Source of the DNA: Psychrobacter sp. JCM 18901
GTDB lineage: Bacteria; Pseudomonadota; Gammaproteobacteria; Pseudomonadales; Moraxellaceae
Reading direction: 5' to 3'
Length of the DNA: 64,000 nt
NCBI RefSeq assembly: GCF_000586435.1
Contig: NZ_BAWH01000005.1
Coordinates: forward strand, 1 to 64,000
Below, one piece after another: positions 1 through 10,478 of this stretch. How positions within the stretch are numbered: position 1 is the first letter of the stretch; each line of letters starts with the position of its first letter. The position numbers and the translations under genes were made by a program. The notes under the pieces are model-generated. The model did not search any database. It had not been told where the DNA came from and worked only from the letters and a program-made list of their open reading frames with translations.

Positions 1-2
1 CT

Positions 3-809
3 GAACTTGAAAATAGAAAACACAAGCATTGGCATCTTGTTTATCTAAACGAAAATAATGACGTACCAAGCGAATATAGCGTTGATACTACAACTTTAGA
101 AGATTGGATAATCGGTAATCAATATAGTCATCTCAGGTTTAGCGATCTGGTTGGTTGGCTCAAAGCGTGTCAAGTAGAATGCCAAAATCATAGTGTCAGT
201 GAATTTATTGCACAGCTAACTAAGTTTATTCAAAAACAGTTTATGGGAATAGAAGATATGAATGAAGACAACGCAATTTTAGATATCATTAAACAGAGTG
301 CAGCCACTATTGATGCCAGTATCAAGGTATCTAACACTGTAGATCGAATGAAGAAAGAGCTGATAGCTAAGTTAAAAATAGATTTGTTAGCAAAATATAA
401 AAAAACTGATTACGAATTAGATATTAGTTATATCGGCGAGGGCAGAAGATACGAACAGGTTAGATTCATAATTCCTGGCTACGATATGGGTTGGGTTTGC
501 TTCGAGTTTGATAATGCAGGGTTTGATCGTCCAATTTTAGGAATTAAGTTCACTTCTGTAGAAGCCGCGAAAGCGTGTCCACATACAGAAAATATGAAAA
601 CGGTACTGAATACGATGCTGACTGATGAAAAAGTGAGCTCTTCTGCTCAATGGCCTGCTTACTATTACTTTGATCCGCAGGATTGGAAAGGTTCGAGTGA
701 GGCATGGTTAATGATAGATGAAAGCACGATGGCAGATAAAATTTTGGAAGAAATGGACACAGTGTTTCAGATTTTAAATGATAACCATTTATTGAATGAA
801 AAGTTCTAA
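3..809 (+). CDS. PD-(D/E)XK nuclease-superfamily protein (PF14281-like), 5' end missing
   Basis: The reading frame is open from base 3, so the gene begins before the window; only the last 268 codons are present. The visible part has a Trp-Leu helix (YSHLRFSDLVGWLKACQ) followed by a helix ending QLTKFIQKQ. This pattern resembles the region after the nuclease core in PDDEXK_4 proteins, a family often found beside defence genes. The catalytic residues would lie upstream, so nuclease activity cannot be confirmed here. An internal ATG at 243 could be taken as the start, but the upstream frame codes convincingly. The stop is 6 bp before the next gene, suggesting one operon. Family assignment is from pattern memory. 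Confidence 0.5.
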   Translation, partial: ELENRKHKHWHLVYLNENNDVPSEYSVDTTTLEDWIIGNQYSHLRFSDLVGWLKACQVECQNHSVSEFIAQLTKFIQKQFMGIEDMNEDNAILDIIKQSAATIDASIKVSNTVDRMKKELIAKLKIDLLAKYKKTDYELDISYIGEGRRYEQVRFIIPGYDMGWVCFEFDNAGFDRPILGIKFTSVEAAKACPHTENMKTVLNTMLTDEKVSSSAQWPAYYYFDPQDWKGSSEAWLMIDESTMADKILEEMDTVFQILNDNHLLNEKF

Positions 810-815
810 TTATCA

Positions 816-1454
816 ATGAGTATAATCATGAAGTATCAGCTCGACAACTCGCAAATAGATGACACCCCCTGTGCCGCTTTATATCGACCAAAAATAGAGT
901 ATTTTCTACCAGCTATCATTGGTTGTTTTATTATGAACGATGAATGGAATGAGCAGGCACTATTTGAGCTAAAACAGAAAGTAAAGGCTGATATTTTAGT
1001 AGGCTTACAAACAGATGATCATGACCATGAAAGCTTAGATATCGTAGAAGCAGTTATTAAGTGTCATCCTGAGGAAATAAATGATGTCGTTGAACTGCTT
1101 GATGTAACTTCTGCAAGCACTATTATCGGCATAGATGCGGTAGATATTATAAACTTACTTGAGCGTGGCAATTCATTCCAGTTTGTTCACACAAGCGCTA
1201 CAGGTGAGGTTGAGTTAGATGTGGTAAAAACAGCTACATACAAGCTAATTGGCCAACTTGAAAAAACTCATGATACTAAAGGGGTTTTTGTTGGTATGCA
1301 GAGCATGCAAAGTTTACCAATGGAATCCTTGGCTTATATATCAGATGCTATTGAAGAATGGTCATCTGCTGACGATGCGTCCATTTATTATTGTTCCAGT
1401 ATGACTAATGAGCCTAACTCGTTTCATTTAAAAGTGATATATATTGAGGATTGA
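816..1454 (+). CDS. Hypothetical protein, possible FtsZ C-terminal-like fold
   Basis: A 212-residue acidic soluble protein with no signal peptide or membrane segment. It starts 6 bp after the preceding nuclease-like gene, so the two are probably cotranscribed; an alternative start is the ATG at 828. The C-terminal third (GVFVGMQSMQSLPMESL, then an amphipathic helix, then DASIYYCSSM and FHLKVIYIED) has the strand-helix-strand-strand order of the FtsZ/tubulin C-terminal domain. I see no GTP-binding signature (GGGTGTG), so this is at most a domain relative. Function unknown. Confidence 0.5.
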   Translation: MSIIMKYQLDNSQIDDTPCAALYRPKIEYFLPAIIGCFIMNDEWNEQALFELKQKVKADILVGLQTDDHDHESLDIVEAVIKCHPEEINDVVELLDVTSASTIIGIDAVDIINLLERGNSFQFVHTSATGEVELDVVKTATYKLIGQLEKTHDTKGVFVGMQSMQSLPMESLAYISDAIEEWSSADDASIYYCSSMTNEPNSFHLKVIYIED

Positions 1455-1637
1455 ATAGGCTATGTGATATCACGACATAAATGGAAATATATTTGGCTAT
1501 ACAGATGCCTTGTTGACTGATGATAAAGTTAACGAAAACCAAATCGTCATGCATACGAATAGACTTAGCGCTTTGAGTGAGAGGGGTTGATTATGTCAGA
1601 TAAAAACCTCAGTTTTTTTAGCCAAAAGTAGATTTGA

Positions 1638-1961
1638 TTATTTATTTGCTAATAAAGTCACTTCTCCACATAGCATGCTCACATACTGCACAAAACCAAC
1701 TCTCTTTTGCCCGTATATAGCGATATCAGCAGGTACTTCAATTGGACAGGCGCTACCACAATACTCACAGCAAACATCATCTAAGCAAGCATAGCATTGG
1801 CTTATAGTTTCAAACAATGTTTGCGAGCTAATATTATATTTTTGACAAAGCATACGTACATAATCTACATAGCTGATTTTATGATTATAGGCCCAATAAT
1901 CTTTACAGACCCGTTTGTCCCAAGCATTTTGTGTCATGCTCCATTCAATTTTGATGCCCAC
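1638..1961 (-). CDS. Small cysteine-rich protein, possible zinc-binding
   Basis: A 107-residue protein with a GTG start. An excellent ribosome-binding site (AAAGGAG on the minus strand, around 1968-1974) lies about 7 bases upstream and decides the start. The centre has closely spaced cysteines (CYACLDDVCCEYCGSAC) that could bind zinc; two similar aromatic helices (SYVDYVRMLCQKY and GFVQYVSMLCGEV) flank them, suggesting an internal duplication. No known family recognised. It is transcribed opposite to its neighbours and stands alone. Confidence 0.5.
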   Translation of the reverse strand: MGIKIEWSMTQNAWDKRVCKDYWAYNHKISYVDYVRMLCQKYNISSQTLFETISQCYACLDDVCCEYCGSACPIEVPADIAIYGQKRVGFVQYVSMLCGEVTLLANK

Positions 1962-2211
1962 AATATACTCCTTTTTAATGGCAGAATGACTATGATTAGC
2001 GTCACATTTTTATAGTCACTATATCTATTGAACAAGTCGCCCCCATCATAGTTAGCCAGTTATTGAGCAGTAAGATGAGTCTATGACATAATAGAGCGTT
2101 AGTCAGCACAAAATAGTTTTTGACGGAAACTTAGTTATTGCCAACGAGTATTATTTTAACAGAAAAGTAGTCACTGGCAAGTATTTTTTACTTACCAATA
2201 AGGATTTTATT

Positions 2212-2430
2212 GTGATTTCATGTAATCTACCAGTGCTTTTAGCGGAAAGAAGATTGCGAGTTGCAGATTTAGTAAGAATGACAGACATCAGCAAATCAAC
2301 GCTTCATAGAATTTATAACGATGAGACAACTCGCATAGAATTCGATACCTTGAGTAAGTTGTGCCAGGTATTAAAAGTCAGCCCAGGGGATGTTTTAAAG
2401 TATGTTCCCGATGACAATGAAGAGAACTAA
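2212..2430 (+). CDS. Small XRE/Cro-type HTH regulator
   Basis: A 72-residue single-domain DNA-binding protein of the Cro/CI type (HTH_26-like). The recognition region is RVADLVRMTDISKSTLHRIY (about residues 16-35), followed by FDTLSKLCQVLKVSPGDVLKYVPD, the usual end of this family. It starts at GTG, preceded by AAGGA at good spacing. A strong terminator follows. It sits just upstream of the recombinase module and may control it, but no operator can be assigned from sequence alone. Confidence 0.8.
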   Translation: MISCNLPVLLAERRLRVADLVRMTDISKSTLHRIYNDETTRIEFDTLSKLCQVLKVSPGDVLKYVPDDNEEN

Positions 2431-2495
2431 GCTTGATAGGAAGGTTTACTGATATAAGATGTTAACCTCCTCACCCAACTAAAATTGAAATTTCA

Positions 2496-2542
2496 AAATA
2501 CTCTTTAGCCTTTATTAATCACGGGCTGAAGAGTATTTTTTT
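2496..2542 (+). terminator. Rho-independent terminator after the XRE gene
   Basis: A 15-base stem (AAATACTCTTTAGCC at 2496-2510 against GGCTGAAGAGTATTT at 2523-2537, one G-T pair) with a 12-base loop, running into a T tract. It separates the regulator from the recombinase module. Confidence 0.8.
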
Positions 2543-2675
2543 GTCTAAAAAAAATGGTTATGAATCAGTATTTGAGTTATCCAAAGATACAAATATAACA
2601 GCAATATTAAAGTCTTTACAATCGATAAGTTATAACATATCATAATTATTATAATTCACTATTAATGATATTAAA

Positions 2676-3245
2676 ATGAATGGTATTCATCTAAAGCCTA
2701 CTCAGAAGTTTATAACTTTCAGTAAATATAATTTGGTTGTTCATCAAGATGCGCAAAAGGCATTGTTGATATGGCATCAATTTAGGCCAAGAATAGCTAA
2801 TATAAATATGGCTAGCTTGGATGATTATTATCGCCCACCACTACGTTTGGTCATTGGTAAAGATTCGACTTATTATTTTTTTAATGAGTTTAGAAGGTTT
2901 GATGAAATTTTAATAGAAGAGACCAGTTCACGTCAGCCTTGCTTAGTTGCCGCTGAAAGCCTGAGAGATATTAAGCGCTTAGCTTGGAGTGAGGTTGTCG
3001 AGCTGGCCTTCTCAAGGGGAATTAATCATCCTGAGTTCCTAAAGGCTTTAAGCTCCAGCGCATCAAAAAGTATTATTTGCGAGCTCATGAATATTGAGCG
3101 ACTGACGGTAGACAGTTATTGTAGGTTTGCTGGTATCAGCCAAAGTGCTTATGAGTATCAGCAGTGTAAATTAGCCAATGATGAGGCGATGCTGGGTCTG
3201 CCCAAAAATCTGAATTGGATGGACGCCTCTTATGGGTCACACTAA
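2676..3245 (+). CDS. Hypothetical protein of the recombinase module
   Basis: A 189-residue protein with no signal peptide. The middle part (PPLRLVIGKDSTYYFFNEFRR) loosely resembles a ParB-like beta hairpin, and the C-terminal part (MNIERLTVDSYCRFAGISQS) looks like a helix-turn-helix, so a DNA-binding role is plausible. Its stop overlaps the next gene's start by 14 bp, which indicates translational coupling with the recombinase genes downstream. No family recognised. Confidence 0.6.
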   Translation: MNGIHLKPTQKFITFSKYNLVVHQDAQKALLIWHQFRPRIANINMASLDDYYRPPLRLVIGKDSTYYFFNEFRRFDEILIEETSSRQPCLVAAESLRDIKRLAWSEVVELAFSRGINHPEFLKALSSSASKSIICELMNIERLTVDSYCRFAGISQSAYEYQQCKLANDEAMLGLPKNLNWMDASYGSH

Positions 3246-3995
3246 ATTATTTAATGATGTGATCGACAGGCGAGTGTTTGATAAGCTTATCCCAGTAGGT
3301 TCACCACATCACATACAAATGTCTCAGCTCGTGATTGATGTGATTAGTCTGGTGCAAGATTCTGATATTGATTTATTGCACTCAATATCAGAATCTAATT
3401 TCGCAGACTTTACTGGCATAGACTGCACTGAGGTAACGACACAAATCATTCGGGAAGGTAAAACTGGAGAGTGGGCAGTCAGCTATATGCTAATTGTCTT
3501 TTATCAGGCGTATGGTGCGATAGACGTTAAGAGTAATGCTTGGCGGTTTATGAGCGGCTACTTAAAAGTGATATTTATGATCACAGTACGCCATGACAAG
3601 CACTTTGCCAAAATAGATAAGCTTGGCGTACGGGTTCGAATGGCGCTAAGACTTCTGATCCGCAGTGTGAGATTCTCGACCAGTTAATCAGTATTCACGA
3701 TCAGTGCGATAGCTTGTCCTCATGCTTATCTTATATCAGACAATATGAAGTAAGCGTTAAACAGAAAGAGGCAACAGGTAAAACAGCGAACCAATATCTT
3801 GGTAGTAAAATAGGGCAAATCAGGCTGGCTTATGAGGTGGTAATTAATAATAAAACCTTTGTTGGCAAAACTTATACTGAGAGTACTAAACGCGTAAAGT
3901 CGGCTCAAACCGTCATCAAGACATTAGTGGATACTGACAATGAGCCAATACAAAGTATTGTGTTTGGTACGAAACAATCAAAAAAAGCACAGTAA
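3232..3995 (+). CDS. Hypothetical accessory protein of the recombinase module (frameshifted)
   Basis: Two reading frames join into one product of about 255 residues. The first frame is open to 3687. The second continues convincingly from about 3636 (NGAKTSDPQCEILDQLISIH) to the stop at 3995. Restoring one G in the GGG run near 3631-3634 fuses them. The C-terminal half is basic and helical. It overlaps the upstream gene and ends one base before a GTG start for the recombinase, so the genes are coupled. With one A fewer in the A7 near 3980 it would instead fuse to the recombinase. No known family recognised; it could be the small third member of a recombinase trio. Confidence 0.5.
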
Positions 3996-3996
3996 C

Positions 3997-5541
3997 GTGG
4001 CAATCGCTGAAAATATTGCTGATGACGACGAAGTACCTTTGCTAGACAATGACTTTAAGCCCGTCACACAAATTGCTAAATCCTCTGAGCTGCAGCAATG
4101 GCGATTGAAAAATAACCATCAACATGCCCGCCGTAATCAATTTCATTTCCCAACCAATCATCGTCAGCTAAGCATTACCGGATACCAAATGTTATTCGCC
4201 ACGCTTTGGCAACGCTTTATGAGTGTTGATAAAGAAAGTGGCACTGGGTATGTCGTCTTACTACTGTCACTATTAAGTGGACTTAGTATTGATAGCATCA
4301 TTGCTGATTGGCAATGCAGTCGCAGTCAACGGCAGTATTTGGTCTATGACCGTGTCCGTAAAGTTAGTAGCATTGCCATCACGATTGATGTGACGACCAA
4401 TACTCGAAGTCATCTGCTTGCCCACAGACAAAGCTATGGCAGTACCTTTTATCGTGCAATTCCTGAAGCTTTACAAGTTATGCTTGAGGATAAAATTACC
4501 GTTTCATCCGATACTGTTAAAGACGCTATCTCTTATGCTAAAGATCTACTTAACCTACCAGCACTGAGTCCGCAGTATATTGAAGCAGGCCTATTTATCC
4601 TCATCAAAAACGAGATTAATAAGCCCTTATATGCTGATCTGATCACAGGTGTTGATGTACGGCATAGCTCCTCGCTGTATTACCTTAGCACTAAAACGGT
4701 AGAGCTAGAGCAAACTTATATAAAAGCGGTAGAGCTGATAACTGAATATTGCAATGATGAGCAAAAAGCACTTTTAATAGATGAGTGTAGCGTACCGATG
4801 AACGGGCATAGAAGCCACATTGGTAGTGATATGGCACTAAAGACACAATGTGCCAGCAGTTCTTTAATCAACTGGCTGTCAGTGCCGAGAGCTTTAATGG
4901 CAAGCTAAAATCCAACATGGATCGCTATATTTCGCAGTTTAATAGCTATAGCATTTGGTTGTGGCATATTGTTATGATCCAAACGGGTATCCGGCCAGTT
5001 AAGCACGCACCCGGCTTGCTACACCAGTTTGACTTTCATCGGTGCATGTTATGGGTGTCTGACAAAGAAGAGCGTCATGCGCAGTCTGATGGCAGGCTCA
5101 TTCCTCTTAGCAAGTTTTTAATAACGGCTATTCAAAATTACATTATTTATATTAAGCAATTTGCCGCTATCTATAATTCATTATATCCAGCAGCGCGTTA
5201 TCCCATCAATGACATCTTGCAATCAGAACAACCCCTCATTCAAATTTACCAAAGAAATCCAAAAGGCTTTGCCCGTATTACGCCAAGCCGAGTCCGCTAT
5301 CAGTTGCAAGACTTTTTTAGTCATCAGGATAACTGGCTACGTCATCAGCTGAGGTCTATGCTCACAGCGCGTGCCTGACTATCTGATTTGTGCGCTTTAC
5401 GGTCACGAACATGCTGATCAGGAATTTATGCACCCGATGTCATCAGGCTTTATCAATCAGCTGCACCAGATCAGCCCTCATTTAGATGCGATCGCTACAG
5501 ATCTTCACTTAAAACAAATTGAGGTTCATCTATATGGATAA
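3997..5541 (+). CDS. Tyrosine recombinase-like protein, module member 1 (frameshifted)
   Basis: About 515 residues after joining three frames (3997-4908, about 4830-5378, and 5370-5541). The catalytic domain of a DNA breaking-rejoining enzyme is visible: box I arginine in VMIQTGIRPVKHA, then LRHQLRS and, after the last shift, LICALYGHEHADQEFMH, matching the H-x-x-R and G-H boxes. A final tyrosine is less obvious. The start chosen is GTG directly after the previous stop; ATG 3940 in the same frame is an alternative. The end overlaps the next gene (ATGGATAA), so it is coupled to the larger recombinase. Both shifts are single-base. Confidence 0.6.
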
Positions 5542-8500
5542 TATAAGTGCTCATAAACTGCGACAGCTTAATAGAGAAGAATCCAAAAAAAGTGTTAAGC
5601 GTGACGCTAAAAAAATTAATCGAAGAATATATCAATCAAAATTCTATGCAGCCGCCTTGTGAGCTGCAGCATCACTACGAAGCAATTAATCAGTTACTAG
5701 AAGTGACGTTCGACACCGCTCAAAACTTCCAATTGGCGCGGCGCGGGTTTTTAGAGTTTGTTCGTGATTATAATAAAACCCATCAGATATATCTGAATGA
5801 GCCTGTGGTACCGATACTGGCAACTCGTGAGCGCTTGACCATTAACTATGATTGGTTTGTGAATGGACGTGCTGTGGCAGACAGTAGCGCGACAATGATA
5901 GAGGTTTGGCAACGAAAACGGCGTTTCTCAGTAAACGACTTGGTTGAGGGATTGCTGTATTGCAGCATTATGTCTGGTGGTATGAACGATATTGAGGTGC
6001 TAAGAGCGCTCTATGATTGGCTGTTTGGTGAGCGCCGTATGTATAAAATTGACATGCCAGCAACTGATGGAAAAAGTAGGGCAGAGTCATTGGTTGTGAT
6101 ACCGCTTAGGGTATGTGACGATAATTATGGCTGCGCGGCTGATGAGAGTGAAAGCTTACTCCGTTTTGTTGATTATATTCCTGATGATATGAGTTTGTGT
6201 TTTTTATATGCTCTAAAGGATAAGGAGTTAAACACGGCCAAGATAAAGCCATTTAATACCATAATTAACGACATCTCAAAAACGCTTAAACTCACTAATA
6301 AGGATATCGATCGCCCCCAGCACTCACTGCTCATCAAATATGCCAACTATCACTGGCGGCAAATAGAAGGTAGCCTGATTGATGGTGCGCTTACTGTGGT
6401 AAAACAAGGTGATATAAAAACCACGGGGCTGCCGACTGAGAAACTTATTTATTATAACCAAGAAACCATTAAGCCAAATCTTGAGCCACTTGAGTGGTCT
6501 GAGTTGTTTGATGTCAGTTATCAGACGGCAGGGAAATCACAAGACAAGAGAAATACCACAGCTTATCCAAGCTTTAGCAAAAACCTGATCAAAGAGCTGC
6601 AAGACGCGCTCAAACTGACCAGAGTTGCTGCTATCTCTACTATCACAACATTAAAGACAGATGCTAGCCAGTCTAATGCGCAGCGCTTGCTTAGTTGGAC
6701 TCTGTCGTTGCTCGGTGATAAGAGCATTAGACTAAATACTATCAGTAAATATGTGGGCTGCATTGGTCGCGACTGGCTGATGCTGACAATGGGTGAGGAT
6801 GTTGATCAGTGGCAGGGCAATGACTTTGAAGAAGTTTATGAGCAGATTATTCAGAGTAAGATGAAAGATGGTCGTAAGTTGTCTGTACTGAGCAAGTCGT
6901 CAGAGTTTGAAGATGATACGTCTAGTGGTATAGATAATGATAACAATACTGCTATTCAATCGCTATCTCATCTTGATCGCCTAAAAGACAGCCAGAAATT
7001 TACTTATGGTCGTCTGAAAGCATTTCATGATCATCAGCGTACGCACTTTGACGCTCCCTATGTTTATTTTCCATGGGGTAATAATCGTCAAGTAGTTAAA
7101 GCCAATATGATATCACCGCGTGTCTATCATGTGATGAAAGAGTATGTGCAGTTATCAGAGTTGGAGGTTGATCAAAAGCGGCTTTGCTTGATTGTACTAA
7201 CACTCGCTTATCGCACTGGCATGCGTATTAATGAAATCATTGGTATTAAGGTTAGAGACATTACGGATATAGGTGTCATCAATGGTCAAGTGGTTGAAGC
7301 GCCAAAAATAATTCTCAAACCCAATCGGTATCGTAGGCTCAAGAGCAGTAGTGCCAAAAGAGCAATACCGATAGACAAGCTTTTCAAGACTGAAGAATTA
7401 CAACTGTTCATCGCATTCTATTATCAACAAAAAAAAGGTTGAAGCGCCGTTATTTATTCTCACAAGGATCAGGTGATCAACCACTAGCATCTATGTTTTT
7501 CAGTAATATGATGAAAATTATATGGGATAGATTGCTGGTTACGCATGATTTCACCTTTCATAGCTTTCGGCATACTGCGATTAGTCAATTGGCACTAGTA
7601 TTAAGCAGATCGCCACTAGCGCAGGTGATGACGGATTATGATAAAGATCATAGCGCCGCTATTGTTAGCGCCGTGCTTGCTAATAATAAAGAAAAGGGAA
7701 TGTGGTTTGGGCTGGCTAGCTTTGCTGGTCATCTAACGCCAGATACTACGTTTGAATATTACATCCATACCGCTCATTTGCTGGCTGGCTGGCAAATGAG
7801 TCAAGCCAAGCTTGCTATGCCTATAACTGTATTTGAGATGGTGACAGGTATTGGTTATCAGACAGTAAATAGACAAGATGGCAGAGCTTATAGTCCTAGC
7901 ACTAAACAGGTTCATCTCGATAAGATGCGTGGCTATTTAATTAATAAGGTTGCGGGCAAAGAGTTTCTATTTTCTTATAACAGCACTCCAGCTAATACAG
8001 CTTGCCAGCAAAACACACAAAATGACGCAGTAGATATTCAGCCGTCTATATTTATTCATCCTAAAGTTTACGATGTCATTGCGCTGTTAGAAGAGCTGCA
8101 AAAAATAAGCGTTGATAAAAGAGCTGAGCGGTTACCAGAGGTTGCACTAAGGCATGGGATCGCTATAAACGAAGCTAGACAGATTTACGATAGAGCCAGT
8201 CAGATTTTTACTGATGGTAGGTTGCTTTTGAGTGCCCCAGCGGGACATAAAAACCAAGAGGTTTTAGTTAAGGCACTTGATAGTGCGTATCAGATGTCAA
8301 TTGATGAGCCTGCTAGACTGAAGTCGTTTGTGAAAATATTTACAGGTAAACAGAACTTAAGTACTTCATCAATTCATTTTGGGATTAAAGAGGCCCAGAT
8401 TGAGATGCTACAGCATTTCGTGACAGTAGGTTGTCAGCTGATTGATGCCAGTTGTTGGCAGATTAGAGCGCATAGTGAGCAAGCAGTAAGAGATATTAAA

Positions 8501-8689
8501 AAAGAGCTAGGGCTCGATAGATTGATACGTATTGGTGCTCGTGAGAGTTTTCATGGTCATGATGTTAGGGTAATACAGAAAAAGTGTAAGCGGTCTGATA
8601 AGAATTTAGCTATGACAGGCAATTATTATGCTTCATCGGGTGTACTTAAATATTTGGGTTACTTACTGATGATATTAGTTAAATATTAA
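5534..8689 (+). CDS. Large tyrosine recombinase/integrase, module member 2 (frameshifted)
   Basis: About 1,050 residues, far larger than a phage integrase. The start is ATG 5534, overlapping the upstream stop. An A7 at 5585-5591 must lose one base, and an A8 at 7429-7436 must gain one, to give one frame. The catalytic core straddles the second shift: box I LAYRTGMRINEIIGIKVRDI near residue 570, then FHSFRHTAISQLAL and FAGHLTPDTTFEYYIHT, giving R, H-x-x-R, H and Y. Long N- and C-terminal regions (the latter about 320 residues with no recognised domain) flank it. With the preceding genes it resembles multi-recombinase mobile modules, such as the gamma-mobile-trio described in gammaproteobacterial defence islands. 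That family link is my inference. Confidence 0.65.
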
Positions 8690-8985
8690 GGCAAAAGTGA
8701 TTTTTTTATTTAAAATTGTCTTTCAGGTACAAACAAAGGTATCTTCTATAGGGTTAAATTATTATTTTAAGTTCTAAAATCAGTTGATTGAACCTATAAA
8801 ACAGCTACCGTTCGTCGTAAAGTTTTTTTCACATCTTATACGAGTTGATATGATGTCTATAAGCATCAATCACCTCATACATAATCTAAGTGTCTCTAAT
8901 CAAAGAGTCGTTAAAACCCTGTAGGTGTGCATTAGTATCAAAACTCTCTTTTAAAATTGATAAAACTTACCAAATAATTACTAGG

Positions 8986-9519
8986 ATGAATTTAATGTTA
9001 AGAAGTACAAAATTGCTTTTTGCAGTATCAATACTCGTATGGGGTTTTCCTTCTATCTCTAATGCTGCCGTCACAAAGTACGGTGTAACTGTATCTGAGT
9101 GCGATTTTGATTATGAGAATGAAAAATTCTGTACAGATGATCGACTAAAGAGCTATGCCAATGTTCTACAAACTGGTGAACCCAACTTCGATGGTGATAA
9201 AATACTTTACCTTTTTGAGACTAATGAAACAGGGTTTGTTGGTCAAAAACCTTATCGTTTAGTTGTGATTGATACTAGTACAAAAACCGTGCATCCCTTT
9301 GGATATGCACTTTCACCTGCAAGTGATTCTTATGGGAATCCAGTTGCTGTGAACAAAGCGGGCGCTATTGTTGAGTTTGATTTCAATATTGGGTCTGACC
9401 GTTTTTGTTTCTCTGGAAATATTGATGCCTATAGAATGTCTGATAATTATAAGCAAGGCAAACCTTTCTGTTTTAAGTTTGACAAGACAGAGCAAGAATT
9501 GGTAAGAGAGTATTACTAA
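8986..9519 (+). CDS. Small secreted/periplasmic protein of unknown function
   Basis: The start is ATG 8986 (or 8995). It gives a typical Sec signal peptide (KLLFAVSILVWGFPSISNAA, cleaved after NAA) and a mature protein of about 150 residues. The same frame is open upstream to 8890, but that extension would bury the signal peptide. Mature cysteines (SECDFD, EKFCTDD, RFCFSG, PFCFKF) could form two disulfides. A strong terminator follows. It lies between the recombinase module and BREX; no family recognised. Confidence 0.6.
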   Translation: MNLMLRSTKLLFAVSILVWGFPSISNAAVTKYGVTVSECDFDYENEKFCTDDRLKSYANVLQTGEPNFDGDKILYLFETNETGFVGQKPYRLVVIDTSTKTVHPFGYALSPASDSYGNPVAVNKAGAIVEFDFNIGSDRFCFSGNIDAYRMSDNYKQGKPFCFKFDKTEQELVREYY

Positions 9520-9561
9520 AGCATCCATATTTTCTTAATATCCCCCTATAGTTTTTGAAGC

Positions 9562-9594
9562 CACCCTAAATGAAATGTTTAGGGTGTTTTTTTA
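9562..9594 (+). terminator. Rho-independent terminator
   Basis: A perfect 9-base stem CACCCTAAA (9562-9570) / TTTAGGGTG (9578-9586) with a 7-base loop, followed by eight T residues. It ends transcription of the secreted-protein gene ahead of BREX. Confidence 0.85.
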
Positions 9595-9878
9595 TTTAAA
9601 ACAGGCTCAAGTATTTTCATATTATATTATGATGACGTGTGTCAATAATGTGACTTGAGTAAGGCATGAAAATAATATAAGTTGAAAAGCTTTCACATAA
9701 TTTGCTTCAATCTGTAGTATGAGCTGACCAATTGATGTAGGCTATGCTCGACAATTAGTGCTCTGATAAAAGAAAGACACAAGCACTTATTTGGGACTTA
9801 CCTACGTGAGTTTTTTTTGTTATCTAAAAGTTGAAACTGTCAGGTTCGACTGTACTACCAATCGCGAGTAACTAGAAT
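9595..9878. other. Leader region of the BREX operon
   Basis: A stretch without a gene, AT-rich. It should contain the brxA promoter, but I cannot assign -35/-10 boxes with confidence. No BrxR (WYL-type) regulator gene and no clear inverted-repeat operator are visible. The ribosome-binding site before ATG 9879 is weak (CGCGAGTAACTAGAAT). Confidence 0.4.
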
Positions 9879-10478
9879 ATGAATGTAAAAGATTACGTTG
9901 GTGATCTAATCGGAGCAAGTTTGCTGATTACTGAGTCGCGAATCATTGCAGGTTATCTATTAAAGGATTTATCTGATGATGAATGGAAATCACTTGTTAT
10001 CGAGCAAAACATCCTTCAAAAGAGATCAGCACAGACAGCAAGCCGCTATACGAAAACGATTCGCCATCGTGTTGGAGGGCTTGGTGACGACTTTATAGCA
10101 TCGTTGCTTGAGTCTACTGAGCGTGCCTATATTCAGCTATTAATGGCAGCATTGCTGATTAACTCTCCGATAGTAGCTGACTTTATGCGATTAAGTCTTG
10201 CTGAAGCGCGCAGAACCTACAAGCCTACATTGGCGTCTGATGCTTGGACTGAGTTTTATGACACACAGATACGTGTATATCCAGAGCTAAATAAATTCTT
10301 TGAGTCCACTATTAATAAAATGGGCAATAATGCGATTAAGTCATTAGTAGATAGTGGCTATCTAAGTACTAGTCGTAAACGTCAGATCCAACCTGTTTAC
10401 CTGCTACCAGAAGTAAAAGAATGTCTTATAAGCATCAATAGGGAAGACTTGATCGATGTTATGGAGTGCACGATATGA
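9879..10478 (+). CDS. brxA: BREX protein BrxA (DUF1819)
   Basis: A 199-residue intact protein of the DUF1819 family, first gene of the BREX operon. Typical features are the N-terminal helical region with ESRIIAGYLL, the RYTKTIRHR stretch, and FYDTQIRVYPEL. BrxA is a small DNA-binding protein of type I BREX and is always next to brxB. Its stop overlaps the brxB start (ATGA), so the two are translationally coupled. It is one of the few genes in the island without a frameshift. Assignment rests on family pattern plus gene order. Confidence 0.9.
   Translation: MNVKDYVGDLIGASLLITESRIIAGYLLKDLSDDEWKSLVIEQNILQKRSAQTASRYTKTIRHRVGGLGDDFIASLLESTERAYIQLLMAALLINSPIVADFMRLSLAEARRTYKPTLASDAWTEFYDTQIRVYPELNKFFESTINKMGNNAIKSLVDSGYLSTSRKRQIQPVYLLPEVKECLISINREDLIDVMECTI

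Noticed and set aside
1575..1620. Terminator before the Cys-rich gene
   Set aside because: The stem (GAGGGGTT with AACCTC) has mismatches and is too weak to support.
8818..8830. TACCGTTCGT resembling part of a recombinase site
   Set aside because: Only one short half-site, with no inverted partner nearby; consistent with chance.
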